A stretch of 64,000 bases of DNA from CAWVSB01 sp046710535 (GTDB lineage Bacteria > Pseudomonadota > Gammaproteobacteria > Pseudomonadales > CAWVSB01), in the NCBI GenBank assembly GCA_046710535.1, contig JBKEHH010000005.1:124001-188000 (forward strand), written 5' to 3'. A model generated the notes under the pieces. It was given only the letters and a program-made list of their open reading frames with translations, was not told where the DNA came from and did not search any database. Below are positions 18,473 through 27,551 of this stretch, in pieces. The position numbers were made by a program, and so were the translations under genes. The first letter of the stretch is position 1, and every line of letters starts with the position of its first letter.

Positions 18473-20782
18473 TTAGCCTCGCTTCTTCTCATCGTCAGAC
18501 AAACCTAACTCATCATTTAAAAAGCCATCAAGCTCATCGTCAAACTCGTCTGACTCACCCTCAAACTCCATTTCTTCTTCCGCGTCAATACTGCCTTCTA
18601 ATTGCTCTTGGGTATCAAAATCTTCGGCATCAGACAATTCGTCTATTTCGAAACCATCGTCTTCGAAAGCATCTTCTTGATGAAGCTCTTCAGCTGAAGA
18701 TTCAAACGCTGCAAGCTCGTTTTCTTGTTGATAGGCAGCAGGCTCATGAGAACTTAAGTGATCGAACGCAGAATCATCTTCAGGTAACTTGAAGCCCTCA
18801 ACCGAAGTTCTCAGCTGGACTGCCATCTCGGCAAGAGTACCGATAGAGCTTGCGGTTTCGGTTGTACCCCTAGACGTCTGCAAAGTGATTTCTTGAATAA
18901 CGTTCATCGTATTTGAAATATGACCTGCAGATGCAGCTTGCTGACGCGCAGCATTCGAGATGTTTTGAATCAGTTCTGCAAGGTTAGCCGATACTGTTTC
19001 TATCTCTTCAAGTGCCACACCCGCATCTTGTGCTAAGCGCGCTCCACGTACCACTTCGGCAGTGGTTTGCTCCATCGAGATAACCGCTTCGTTGGTATCT
19101 GATTGAATCGTTTTTACCAAGGCTTCAATCTGCTTGGTCGCCGCAGAAGAACGTTCCGCCAATCTCTGAACTTCATCCGCAACAACCGCGAAGCCACGAC
19201 CAGCGTCACCCGCCATCGACGCCTGAATCGCCGCGTTAAGAGAGAGTATGTTGGTTTGGTCGGCAATATCATTGATTAACGATACGATATCTCCGATCTC
19301 TTGCGAGCTTTCACCCAGTCGCTTAATCCGTTTCGCTGTATCTTGAATCTGCTCACGAATCGTATCCATGCCATCAATAGTGCTTTGTACGACTTCAGCA
19401 CCTGTGTTAGCGATTCTTACCGATCTTTCCGCAACCGCTGCTGACTCAGAAGCGTTTGACGATACTTGGTCGATAGTTACCGCCATCTCGTTAATTGCTG
19501 CTGACGCACCTGCGATCTCTTGCGCCTGATGCTCTGCCGCTTCGGCTAAGTGCAGAGCGGTACCCTGAGTTGTTTCAGCTGAGTCCGATACTTCAACCGC
19601 GGTTTCGTTAATTCGCGATACCAAGATTCTCAATTGATCGATGGTAAAGTTAATAGAGTCTGCAATCGCCCCGGTAAAGTCTTCCGATACTGTTGCTTTA
19701 CTGGTTAAATCACCATCTGCCAAGTTAGACAATTCATCAAGTAGCCGCAAGATCGCTATTTGATTAGCTTCGTTAGTTTCTTCCTCGGCATTTAGACGAG
19801 CACGTGTGTTTCTAAAGTTAATAAACGCAAACATCACCAGAATGGCAATAATAAAACCACCGATGATTAATACCGTATTCCCAGTAATAGGGCGAACGCT
19901 GCCGAGCGAATCAACCTCTTCGGCCAATTGAGTCAACTGTGTTTGCATTGCAGGAGATTTAGTAAGGATTCTGTCCGCAGCTTCTCTTGACTTCAAAAGC
20001 TCGGGAGAAGCTTGGAAAATCTTATCAACGGAGCTATTTACAAAGTCATAAAGCTCGCTAATTTGCGTTAAACTTTGTACCGCTTCATCTTCGTCAACTT
20101 TGCGAATACGCATAGCCGCATTACCTTTGAGCATACCCGCTAGCACGCTACCAAATAAACTCGCATCTAGGTTAAATTGATCCGCCGCATCTTTAGCTCC
20201 GTCGCCGCCTTCAAGCATTTTATCGACGTTACGAGCGATACGCTCTGCCAACCATGACTGCCTCTGAGCCAAAACAACTTGGTCGGCTTGGCCGCCACTT
20301 TCGATCAAAATCTCTACAACGAAATTGTACTCTTGCTGCAATTCAGGAATCGATTCATTAAGCGTTAAGGCAACTTCACGTAAGAATAAGATCCCCTCTC
20401 TATTCGATACGATAGTTTTAGACGCCTCGTCCACGCTATTCCAAAGCTGACTTAAGCCGTTGATATTACTGGCGAGCATGGCTTTAGCCTCAATGCCGTT
20501 TGCCAAGCTTTTTAAGCTTTTATCAAACCGGCTTCTTGATCGCTCCAACCGATCAAATGCCTCAGCATTGCCGTCAGTAGCCTCTCTAGATGAGGCCGAT
20601 ATTTGCTGCATCAATACGCGCAAATCACCAGTGGTTTCTAGATATTCAGCATCACGCTGCCCATCTTGAAGAACCACATAACCGGTATAAATAAACCCGG
20701 CAAGGGCTGCTATTAGCAACACCGCTAGAAAGATTGCGCCTCTATTAGTAGGCAAATTTGTTTCAGCTCGCTTAGCACTCAT
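18473..20782 (-). CDS. pilJ: PilJ, methyl-accepting chemotaxis receptor of the twitching system
   Basis: Inner-membrane receptor that senses pilus tension or retracted pilin and signals to ChpA through PilI/ChpC. It has 769 residues, longer than P. aeruginosa PilJ (682). TM1 is about residues 15-38 (AIFLAVLLIAALAGFIYTGY) and TM2 about 302-322 (VLIIGGFIIAILVMFAFINF). A helical ligand domain lies between them. The HAMP-like region and MCP signalling hairpin follow, with tip sequence DIADQTNILSLNAAIQASMAGDAGRGFAVVADEVQRLAERS. An unusual acidic tail of about 100 residues follows (668-769; 42 Asp/Glu). Confidence 0.95.
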   Translation of the reverse strand: MSAKRAETNLPTNRGAIFLAVLLIAALAGFIYTGYVVLQDGQRDAEYLETTGDLRVLMQQISASSREATDGNAEAFDRLERSRSRFDKSLKSLANGIEAKAMLASNINGLSQLWNSVDEASKTIVSNREGILFLREVALTLNESIPELQQEYNFVVEILIESGGQADQVVLAQRQSWLAERIARNVDKMLEGGDGAKDAADQFNLDASLFGSVLAGMLKGNAAMRIRKVDEDEAVQSLTQISELYDFVNSSVDKIFQASPELLKSREAADRILTKSPAMQTQLTQLAEEVDSLGSVRPITGNTVLIIGGFIIAILVMFAFINFRNTRARLNAEEETNEANQIAILRLLDELSNLADGDLTSKATVSEDFTGAIADSINFTIDQLRILVSRINETAVEVSDSAETTQGTALHLAEAAEHQAQEIAGASAAINEMAVTIDQVSSNASESAAVAERSVRIANTGAEVVQSTIDGMDTIREQIQDTAKRIKRLGESSQEIGDIVSLINDIADQTNILSLNAAIQASMAGDAGRGFAVVADEVQRLAERSSAATKQIEALVKTIQSDTNEAVISMEQTTAEVVRGARLAQDAGVALEEIETVSANLAELIQNISNAARQQAASAGHISNTMNVIQEITLQTSRGTTETASSIGTLAEMAVQLRTSVEGFKLPEDDSAFDHLSSHEPAAYQQENELAAFESSAEELHQEDAFEDDGFEIDELSDAEDFDTQEQLEGSIDAEEEMEFEGESDEFDDELDGFLNDELGLSDDEKKRG

Positions 20783-20821
20783 GACCTGGACTCCTGTCCC
20801 TTCTATTAATGAATTGTTGTT

Positions 20822-21361
20822 TTATACTGATGCATCTAAAAAGCGACTATCTCTAGCCAACAAAGAAAGACTAAAAACGTTCCAAGTCACTCCTTGATAT
20901 TCATATGCCCCTGTTACAAGCGGAGCAATATTGTCTGCAACCTTATCAAGTCTATCCATATGAGTGTCGGCGGGAAAATGTTGCATTCCGAACACTTCAC
21001 TTACAACTAAACCTGAATACAAATCAGACTGCTCGACAGATAAGATTCTACGACGTAAATTTTTAATGGGGGTATTGCCAAAAAAACTTTCTAGATCAAC
21101 CAGAGGCAGTAAGCGACCACGCAAGTTGGCAACACCACGAACCCAAGGCTTAACGCCTGGCAGCTTAGTAATACTAGAAGGCGGAGTTAGCAATTCTGCT
21201 ACCTCCATCATTGGCGAAACCATTCTATGACCATTCAACATAAAACCAACACCAGACCAAATCTCTACCGCTTCTACTTGCGCAGGCAGCCCCGCAGCAT
21301 TAGCTATACTGCGTTCGGCTATTTCCTGTAAAAAAGTAAATGGCTTTTGTTCGGCGCTCAT
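20822..21361 (-). CDS. pilI: PilI, CheW-type adaptor
   Basis: A 179-residue CheW-like coupling protein that links PilJ to the ChpA kinase. It has the CheW fold signatures GVGFMLNGHRMVSPMMEVAELL, WVRGVANLRGRLLPLVDLESFFG and LVVSEVFGMQHF. It lies between pilH and pilJ with short gaps (24 and 39 bases), consistent with one transcript from pilG. Identity follows from the domain and strict operon order. Confidence 0.92.
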   Translation of the reverse strand: MSAEQKPFTFLQEIAERSIANAAGLPAQVEAVEIWSGVGFMLNGHRMVSPMMEVAELLTPPSSITKLPGVKPWVRGVANLRGRLLPLVDLESFFGNTPIKNLRRRILSVEQSDLYSGLVVSEVFGMQHFPADTHMDRLDKVADNIAPLVTGAYEYQGVTWNVFSLSLLARDSRFLDASV

Positions 21362-21385
21362 TGATTATATGGTCTCGACTGTTCG

Positions 21386-21745
21386 TTAAAGAACTTCTTC
21401 AATTGTCTTTAGTAATTTTTTTTCATCAATAGGTTTAACTAAATAACCCACGGCACCTTGGCGCTGACTCCAAATACGATCCGTATCCTGATTTTTAGTC
21501 GTCACAATAATGACGGGGATATGGCTAGTGCTGTCATTTTGTTTTATCTGACGAGTCGCCTGAAAACCGTTGACGCCAGGCATCACAATATCCATTAACA
21601 CCACATCTGGCAGCTGGGCCTTAGCAGTATCAACACCTTCTTGACCGCCATTGGCTTCAATTACTTCGTGCCCATTTTTTGTCAAAATAGATTTCATTTT
21701 TTGAGTTTCAGTCGGTGAGTCATCAACTATTAATACACGCGCCAT
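21386..21745 (-). CDS. pilH: PilH, CheY-like response regulator
   Basis: A single receiver domain of 119 residues. The acidic pocket is VDDS, the phosphoacceptor Asp is in DVVLMDIVMPGVNGFQATRQ, the conserved Thr in IIVTTKNQ, and the Lys in YLVKPIDEKKLL. In P. aeruginosa PilH opposes PilG and promotes retraction or dampens cAMP signalling. The MDIVMPG-NGFQATRQ wording is characteristic of PilH rather than PilG. It is the second gene in the operon. Confidence 0.94.
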   Translation of the reverse strand: MARVLIVDDSPTETQKMKSILTKNGHEVIEANGGQEGVDTAKAQLPDVVLMDIVMPGVNGFQATRQIKQNDSTSHIPVIIVTTKNQDTDRIWSQRQGAVGYLVKPIDEKKLLKTIEEVL

Positions 21746-21784
21746 ACTTCCTCCACTTATTATTTTTTACCCCAATTCGGCCAG

Positions 21785-22168
21785 CTATGCCGAGTTGCCT
21801 GTGCTATTCTCAATTGCGCCCAATAGTTCGTTGCGACTGAATGGCTTAGTTAGGTAATTGTCAGAGCCAACAATTCGCCCTTTGGCCTTATCAAACAATC
21901 CATCTTTACTAGACAACATAACCACTGGTGTTTGCTTGAACGTGCTATTGTTTTTAATTAAAGCACAAGTTTGATATCCGTCCAGCCGAGGCATCATAAT
22001 ATCAACGAAAATGATGTCCGGACTGCTGTCAGCAATCTTAGCCAACGCATCAAACCCGTCTTCAGCCGTAAACACCTGACACCCCTCTTTTTTGAGCAGT
22101 GTCTCAGCCGTGCGCCTGATAGTTTTACTGTCGTCTACCACCATCACTTTGAGATTTGAAAGGTCCAT
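21785..22168 (-). CDS. pilG: PilG, CheY-like response regulator
   Basis: A single receiver domain of 127 residues and the first gene of the pil-chp operon. Motifs are VVDDSKTIRRTAETLLKKEG, phosphoacceptor Asp in IIFVDIMMPRLDGYQTCALIKNN, MLSSKDGLFDKAKGRIVGSD, and YLTKPFSRNELLGAI; this run is very close to PilG proteins. PilG-phosphate promotes pilus extension and adenylate cyclase activation in Pseudomonas. A sigma70-like promoter candidate lies about 110 bases upstream. Confidence 0.96.
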   Translation of the reverse strand: MDLSNLKVMVVDDSKTIRRTAETLLKKEGCQVFTAEDGFDALAKIADSSPDIIFVDIMMPRLDGYQTCALIKNNSTFKQTPVVMLSSKDGLFDKAKGRIVGSDNYLTKPFSRNELLGAIENSTGNSA

Positions 22169-22274
22169 TTCTTATACCCCAAACTTATTATTTAAATACA
22201 CAAGCTGGAAACGCCGCTTAATTTCTAAAAACATATATTTCCACCCTCACACTTTCCTTTGCAAACATCAAGAA

Positions 22275-22303
22275 ACTATATAATTTTATTAGACAAAGGT
22301 CAC
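22275..22303 (-). promoter_or_regulatory. Candidate sigma70 promoter for the pilG operon
   Basis: On the minus strand, GTGACC (22298-22303), a 17-base spacer, then TATAGT (22275-22280). This is a reasonable match to the -35/-10 consensus within the divergent pilG/gshB intergenic region (22169-22431). It would give a leader of about 100 bases. Assignment is by consensus only. Confidence 0.35.
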
Positions 22304-22431
22304 GCTATAAGAATGAACACCTAGCTTATTTGGGATAAGTTCGCCCCCCATTTCACATTGATTCAAAGTCACCTACACTGAGTATAGAACCAAATTTTAA
22401 TTTTGCCTCTTTTTAACCACTAGGATTATTT

Positions 22432-23382
22432 ATGAGCATTCACTTAGGGGTCATTATGGATCCCATTGAGAACATAAGCCCAAAGAAAGATACAACCTTA
22501 GGTATGATCGTCAGCGCCCTAAAGCTAAATTGGAAAGTCAGCTATATACAACAAGGCAACATTTATAGCGCTGATGGGGCTGTTCGCCATATTTCACAAC
22601 AGATAACCAGTGCCAGCTTTGACCCTGAAAACTGGTACAGCTTGGGCGAAGAAACAGATACTCCGCTAGCCGATCTAGATGCGGTGATCATGCGAGTTGA
22701 TCCGCCATTTAACATGGAATACGTGTATACAACCTATATGTTAGAGGTAGCAGAACAAAAAGGGTTATTGGTGGTTAATAAGCCACAAAGCCTCCGCGAC
22801 TGTAATGAAAAGTTTTTTGCTACCCATTTCCCGCAGTGCTGCCCGCCGCTAATAGTGAGTAGTAACCCCCAACTTCTGCGTGACTTTTATGATACACATG
22901 GTGATATCGTGGTAAAACCATTAGACGGCATGGGCGGCGAAGCAATTTTCCGGGTAAAAAAGGGCGATCCCAATTTTTCCGTCATACTTGAAACACTTAC
23001 CCAACGCGGCAAAACGACCATCATGGCGCAAAAGTTTATCCCTCAAATTAGCGCTGGCGACAAACGGATATTAATGGTGAACGGTAAACCGATCCCTTAT
23101 GGTCTGGCCAGAATTCCGCCCGCCGGTGAAACCCGCGGTAATTTGGCTGCTGGCGGCAGGGGTGTAGCCCAGGCCCTAAACGAAAGAGACCTATGGATTG
23201 CCAATGAAATTGGCCCAGAGCTGGTCAAGCGCGGCTTATTGTTTGTTGGCTTAGACGTTATTGGTGACTATTTAACCGAAATAAACGTCACCAGCCCTAC
23301 CTGCGCCAGAGAAATAGACGCCGCTTTTGATACCGATATAACTGGCCAGCTGATGCTGGCTATCGCTGAACAGCTTGCCTAA
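22432..23382 (+). CDS. gshB: Glutathione synthetase
   Basis: ATP-grasp ligase that adds glycine to gamma-glutamylcysteine. It has 316 residues, normal for the bacterial enzyme. Visible are LGVIMDPIENI at the N-terminus, VIMRVDPPFNMEYVYTTYML, the ATP-grasp KPLDGMGGEAIF loop, GDKRILMVNGKPIPYGLARIP, and the C-terminal EINVTSPTCAREID (metal ligands). It is divergent from pilG and immediately followed by the TonB-like gene, the same arrangement as in Pseudomonas. Confidence 0.96.
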   Translation: MSIHLGVIMDPIENISPKKDTTLGMIVSALKLNWKVSYIQQGNIYSADGAVRHISQQITSASFDPENWYSLGEETDTPLADLDAVIMRVDPPFNMEYVYTTYMLEVAEQKGLLVVNKPQSLRDCNEKFFATHFPQCCPPLIVSSNPQLLRDFYDTHGDIVVKPLDGMGGEAIFRVKKGDPNFSVILETLTQRGKTTIMAQKFIPQISAGDKRILMVNGKPIPYGLARIPPAGETRGNLAAGGRGVAQALNERDLWIANEIGPELVKRGLLFVGLDVIGDYLTEINVTSPTCAREIDAAFDTDITGQLMLAIAEQLA

Positions 23383-23383
23383 A

Positions 23384-24256
23384 ATGACTAGAGAAAGCCT
23401 AAGCTTATTAGCAGAAGACCGCTTTGCATTATGCTTAGGCTTTGCCATTGCTAGCCATGCTGTATTAATTTTTGGCGTAGTTTTTAGTACGGAATCTCCT
23501 CCTGATCGTACGCCGAAGCTTGAAATTAGCTTAGCCAGCTTTAAAAGCGATAACACACCTGAAGATGTTGCCTTTCTGGCCCAAGCCAACCAAGAAGGCA
23601 GTGGCACACTGGAGGAAAAAGCGGAGCTGACAACCACTGATATCAGCGCTAAACGTGCCCTAGAAATTGATCAGACAGCAAAAACTGCTAAAACCAACCA
23701 ATCTGAGCGGCGACCTACTGGCAGAAAAATTCTGACTACTGTCAATAGCACCCTTTACAATACTCAGACAGAGCTTAGTGATAGAAAGACCGAGCAGCAA
23801 CAAATCGCTGGCGAAGATAACCAAGACCAAATCAGTAAAGAAATTGCAAGCTTAGAGGCAAAGCTCGCACGACTGCAACAGGCTTATGCTAAGCGACCAA
23901 AAGTATATCGGATCACATCGGTGGCGACCAAAGCAGCAGAAGATGCAGCCTATCAGCTAGCCTGGCAACAAAAAGTCGAATATGCGGGCAATAAAAACTA
24001 TCCGGCTCAAGCGCAGCGCGAAGGTATTGAAGGTGATGTTAGGCTAATGGTTGCCTTGCTTCCTGATGGATCAATTAGAAAAATAATAATAATGGCCTCT
24101 TCAGGTAGCCCTTTGCTAGACTCCGCCGCCGTACGAAGCATACATCTTGCTGCCCCGTTTGCGCCTTTCCCTCCAAAAATTAGCCGCAAGGCGGATGTAT
24201 TAGAAATTATTCGTACTTGGCAGTTTCGTCGTGACGGATTCTCGAGCCGAGGATGA
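23384..24256 (+). CDS. TonB-family energy transducer-like protein
   Basis: A 290-residue protein with one N-terminal membrane segment (about residues 15-34, FALCLGFAIASHAVLIFGVVF), a long polar coiled-coil-prone linker (about 100-180), and a C-terminal TonB domain. That domain contains YPAQAQREGIEGDVRLMVALLPDGSIRKIIIMASSGSPLLDSAAVRSI. TonB proteins pass proton-motive energy to outer-membrane receptors. In this neighbourhood of Pseudomonas the homologue (TonB3) is needed for twitching motility, so a pilus-related role is possible. ATG 23384 directly follows the gshB stop; an in-frame TTG lies three codons upstream. Confidence 0.85.
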   Translation: MTRESLSLLAEDRFALCLGFAIASHAVLIFGVVFSTESPPDRTPKLEISLASFKSDNTPEDVAFLAQANQEGSGTLEEKAELTTTDISAKRALEIDQTAKTAKTNQSERRPTGRKILTTVNSTLYNTQTELSDRKTEQQQIAGEDNQDQISKEIASLEAKLARLQQAYAKRPKVYRITSVATKAAEDAAYQLAWQQKVEYAGNKNYPAQAQREGIEGDVRLMVALLPDGSIRKIIIMASSGSPLLDSAAVRSIHLAAPFAPFPPKISRKADVLEIIRTWQFRRDGFSSRG

Positions 24257-24305
24257 TATAATACTATTTTTAGATAAAGATTCGCGATCCATATAAGGCA
24301 GCCTC

Positions 24306-24869
24306 ATGAGCACTACAAACTCTCTTAAACATCATTTTCTCGTCGCTATGCCTGGACTAACTGATCCAGCATTTGCAGGCTCGATTATTTATTTGTGTGA
24401 GCATAGCAATGAAGATGGCGGCATGGGCCTCGTTATCAATAAGCCTTTAGCAATAACCTGGGCTAATGTGTTTCAAAAGCTGGTTAAAGATGACTTCCAA
24501 GACAGTAGTGAACCAGTCTTAATCGGCGGACCAGTAGAAGTTGAACGCGGCTTTGTCTTGCATACCAACTCCGCAACGCGCTGGGAATCCAGCATGCGGA
24601 TTACCAAAGATCTGCTGATGACAACCTCTACCGACGTAATCTCTGCGCTTGGACAAGGAGAAGGCCCAGATAAAGCACTGATATGCCTTGGTTACGCCGG
24701 CTGGGAGCCTGGACAATTAGAACAGGAAATCGCTAATAACGCATGGTTATCAGTACCCGCTGACTTGGATATTTTGTTCAACACCCCCATGGAAGATAGA
24801 GCAGTGGCAGCAGCCAAATCAATCGGCGTCGATCTTAACCTTCTAAGCGCCGACAGCGGCCATGCCTGA
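24306..24869 (+). CDS. yqgE: YqgE/AlgH family protein
   Basis: A 187-residue UPF0301/DUF179 protein. The family pattern is visible: HHFLVAMPGLTDPAFAGSIIYLCEHSNEDGGMGLVINKPL, then VLIGGPVEVERGFVLH, and ALICLGYAGWEPGQLEQEI. AlgH was named for an effect on alginate expression, but the biochemical function is not settled. It is translationally coupled to ruvX (8-base overlap). A TATAAT lies about 45 bases upstream of the start. Confidence 0.93.
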   Translation: MSTTNSLKHHFLVAMPGLTDPAFAGSIIYLCEHSNEDGGMGLVINKPLAITWANVFQKLVKDDFQDSSEPVLIGGPVEVERGFVLHTNSATRWESSMRITKDLLMTTSTDVISALGQGEGPDKALICLGYAGWEPGQLEQEIANNAWLSVPADLDILFNTPMEDRAVAAAKSIGVDLNLLSADSGHA

Positions 24870-25284
24870 AATAATCAGTGGCAAATTGCCCCCCCAACTT
24901 TATACCGCACTTAGCTTTGACTTCGGTTCAAAAAAAATTGGCGTCGCTAGTGGGCAATCACTTACTGGCACAGCAAGCCCGTTAGACATTATCAAGGCAA
25001 ATAACGGCATCCCAAGCTGGGATGAGATTGCAATGTTAGTGCAACAATGGCAACCAGACCTGATCGTTGTCGGTCTACCGTTAAATATGGATGGCACCGA
25101 ATCGGAATTATCATTAAGAGCGAAAAAATTTGCTCGGCGCATAGCAGCGAATTACACATGCGCAGTTGGCTTAATGGATGAGCGCTTAACTAGCCGCGAA
25201 GCTAGAGAACTATCAAGCCACAATGGCGAAATAGACAATGTGGCAGCAGCACTGATTTTAGAATCTTGGTTTAACTCACACTGA
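24862..25284 (+). CDS. ruvX: Putative pre-16S rRNA nuclease / Holliday junction resolvase-like RuvX (YqgF)
   Basis: A 140-residue RNase H-fold protein involved in 16S rRNA 5-prime end maturation (YqgF family). Catalytic acidic motifs are visible: FDFGSKKIGVA (first Asp), LIVVGLPLNMDG, DERLTSREA and IDNVAAALILESWF. It overlaps yqgE by 8 bases and ends 1 base before the convergent pilU stop. In Pseudomonas pyrR/pyrB/pyrC follow; these are absent here. Confidence 0.93.
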   Translation: MPEIISGKLPPQLYTALSFDFGSKKIGVASGQSLTGTASPLDIIKANNGIPSWDEIAMLVQQWQPDLIVVGLPLNMDGTESELSLRAKKFARRIAANYTCAVGLMDERLTSREARELSSHNGEIDNVAAALILESWFNSH

Positions 25285-25285
25285 G

Positions 25286-26407
25286 CTAAAATTGTTCCTC
25301 GTCGCCGCCTTCTATTTTCAAACCGCCACTATAAACCTTCATATCATCCTTATTGAGCTTAATCAGCAACCGTAAGTCGTTGGTTGAGTCCGCATAAGCC
25401 AAAGCATCCTCATAGGTAATTTGCCCGGCCTTGTATAAATCATATAGTGCTTGGTCAAAGGTTTGCATGCCGAGCTCTCGCGATTTAGTCATTTGCTCTT
25501 TCAAACTATGCACATCACCTTTGCGAATTATATCGCTGACTAAAGGGGTGTTAATCAATATTTCGATACAAGCTTTACGCCCTTTGCCGTCTGGCCTTGG
25601 CACCAACTGCTGCGCAATCATTGCGTTTAAGTTCAACGACAAATCCATCCACAGCTGATTATGCCTTTCACGCGGGAAAAAATGCATGATTCTATCCAAC
25701 GCTTGGTTAGCGTTATTCGCGTGCATAGTACATAGACACAAATGGCCAGTTTCAGCAAATGCTAGCGCATGCTCCATAGTTTCTCTTGATCGAACCTCAC
25801 CAATCAAAATCACGTCTGGCGCCTGGCGTAAGGTGTTTTTTAGTGCCACTTCAAAAGACTCTGTATCAATTCCCACTTCGCGCTGAGTAATAATGCAACC
25901 TTCATGCTGGTGTACAAACTCAATAGGATCCTCAATAGAGATAATATGCCCTTTGGAGTGTCTATTTCGATGCCCCAGCAGAGCAGCTAGCGTTGTAGAC
26001 TTACCCGCACCTGTTGCCCCCACTAGAATTAATAAGCCACGTTTGTCCATCACTAGGTCAGTTAAGACTTCTGGCAAATCTAAATCTTCTGGCCGCGGAA
26101 TAATAGTTTCTATGCGCCTTAGCACCATACCCATATTATTGCGCTGATAAAACGCGCTAACCCGAAAGCGACCGGAACTGCCTGATGCTATTGCGAAGTT
26201 AAGTTCCTTTTTTTCCAAAAACACTTCGCGTTGCTTTTCATCCATAGTGCCCAACACTATCTTTTCTACCAGCTCTTCATTCAACGCTGTCTTGGCAACG
26301 GGTGTCATTTTGCCGTTTATCTTCATCGACGGGGCAACCCCAACCGTAATAAATAGGTCAGAAGCTTTTTTAGTAACCATCACTGCCAGTAGCTTTTCAA
26401 TATCCAC
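25286..26407 (-). CDS. pilU: PilU, type IV pilus retraction ATPase
   Basis: Hexameric PilT-family ATPase that works with PilT in pilus retraction. It has 373 residues. Walker A is GATGAGKSTTLAALL; the Asp box is HIISIEDPIEFVHQHEGCIITQREVG; the Walker B region is DVILIGEVRSRETMEHAL; the His box is TGHLCLCTMHANNANQALDRI. It is longer than PilT and ends in an acidic tail (GGDEEQF), both typical of PilU. It lies 28 bases after pilT on the same strand. Confidence 0.95.
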   Translation of the reverse strand: MDIEKLLAVMVTKKASDLFITVGVAPSMKINGKMTPVAKTALNEELVEKIVLGTMDEKQREVFLEKKELNFAIASGSSGRFRVSAFYQRNNMGMVLRRIETIIPRPEDLDLPEVLTDLVMDKRGLLILVGATGAGKSTTLAALLGHRNRHSKGHIISIEDPIEFVHQHEGCIITQREVGIDTESFEVALKNTLRQAPDVILIGEVRSRETMEHALAFAETGHLCLCTMHANNANQALDRIMHFFPRERHNQLWMDLSLNLNAMIAQQLVPRPDGKGRKACIEILINTPLVSDIIRKGDVHSLKEQMTKSRELGMQTFDQALYDLYKAGQITYEDALAYADSTNDLRLLIKLNKDDMKVYSGGLKIEGGDEEQF

Positions 26408-26434
26408 AGCTTAATCTCATTGCTAATATTTTAA

Positions 26435-27469
26435 TTAAAAGTTATCCGGATTTGAGGCTTTCTCTCTCGCCACGTCTCTAGATACCATGTTCTTGCCAAC
26501 CATATCTTCTAAGCATTGATCCAAAGTCTGCATACCAACCGCACCTCCGGTTTGAATAGCCGAATACATTTGAGCGACCTTTGCTTCACGAATCAAGTTA
26601 CGAATTGCCGGAGTACCCAACATAATTTCATGAGCTGCAATCCGGCCCCCACCAGTTTTTTTCAGTAATGTTTGCGAAATAACCGCCTGCAGTGATTCTG
26701 ATAACATAGACCGAACCATATCTTTCTCAGCTGCAGGGAATACATCAACAATCCTATCAATTGTTTTTGCCGCAGAGGTAGTATGCAAAGTACCGAATAC
26801 TAAGTGACCCGTTTCTGCAGCTGTTAGTGCTAAGCGAATAGTTTCAAGATCTCGCAGCTCCCCAACAAGAATAATGTCAGGATCTTCCCGCAAAGCCGAG
26901 CGCAGAGCCTCGTTAAAGCTTCGAGTATCGCGATGAACCTCACGCTGATTTACCAGACATTTTTTCGACTCATGCACAAATTCAATCGGATCTTCGATAG
27001 TCAGAATATGCTCATATTTATTCTCATTAATATAATCAACCATGGCCGCCAATGTAGTCGATTTACCCGAACCAGTTGGGCCAGTTACCAAAATAAGTCC
27101 CCGCGGTTTTTGCGAGATATCTCTAAACACCTGCCCCATTCCTAATTGATCCATATTAAGTACTTCAGAGGGAATAGTACGAAATACTGCGGCAGCGCCA
27201 CGATTTTGGTTGTAGGCGTTTACACGAAACCTGGCCACGCCTGGTATTTCGAACGAGAAATCAGTCTCCCAGTTTTCTTCAAAAGTTTTGCGCTGCTTGT
27301 CATTCATGATGTCATAGATCAGGGCATGCACTTCTTTATGATCCATCGGCGGTAAATTTATACGACGCACATCCCCATCCACTCTAATCATCGGGGGCAG
27401 CCCGGCTGAAAGATGTAAATCTGACGCTCCTTGTTTTTCACTAAAGGCCAGTAATTCGGTTATATCCAT
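26435..27469 (-). CDS. pilT: PilT, type IV pilus retraction ATPase
   Basis: Principal retraction motor of type IV pili. It has 344 residues. N-terminal MDITELLAFSEKQGASDLHLSAGLPPMIRVDG is characteristic. Walker A is GPTGSGKSTTLAAM, the Asp box ILTIEDPIEFVHESKKCLVNQREVHRD, Walker B DIILVGELRDLETIRLAL, and the His box TGHLVFGTLHTTSAAKTIDRI. The C-terminal AIRNLIREAKVAQ motif, needed for retraction, is present. It is divergent from yggS. Its proximity to the pil-chp operon places motor and control genes within about 17 kb. Confidence 0.97.
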   Translation of the reverse strand: MDITELLAFSEKQGASDLHLSAGLPPMIRVDGDVRRINLPPMDHKEVHALIYDIMNDKQRKTFEENWETDFSFEIPGVARFRVNAYNQNRGAAAVFRTIPSEVLNMDQLGMGQVFRDISQKPRGLILVTGPTGSGKSTTLAAMVDYINENKYEHILTIEDPIEFVHESKKCLVNQREVHRDTRSFNEALRSALREDPDIILVGELRDLETIRLALTAAETGHLVFGTLHTTSAAKTIDRIVDVFPAAEKDMVRSMLSESLQAVISQTLLKKTGGGRIAAHEIMLGTPAIRNLIREAKVAQMYSAIQTGGAVGMQTLDQCLEDMVGKNMVSRDVAREKASNPDNF

Positions 27470-27551
27470 TTTTGATTCCTAATCTGCACTCGCAACTGAT
27501 TACTGTTTATAATAGCTCTTTAACTAATTTCAGAGCTGAAAACTACTTGCC

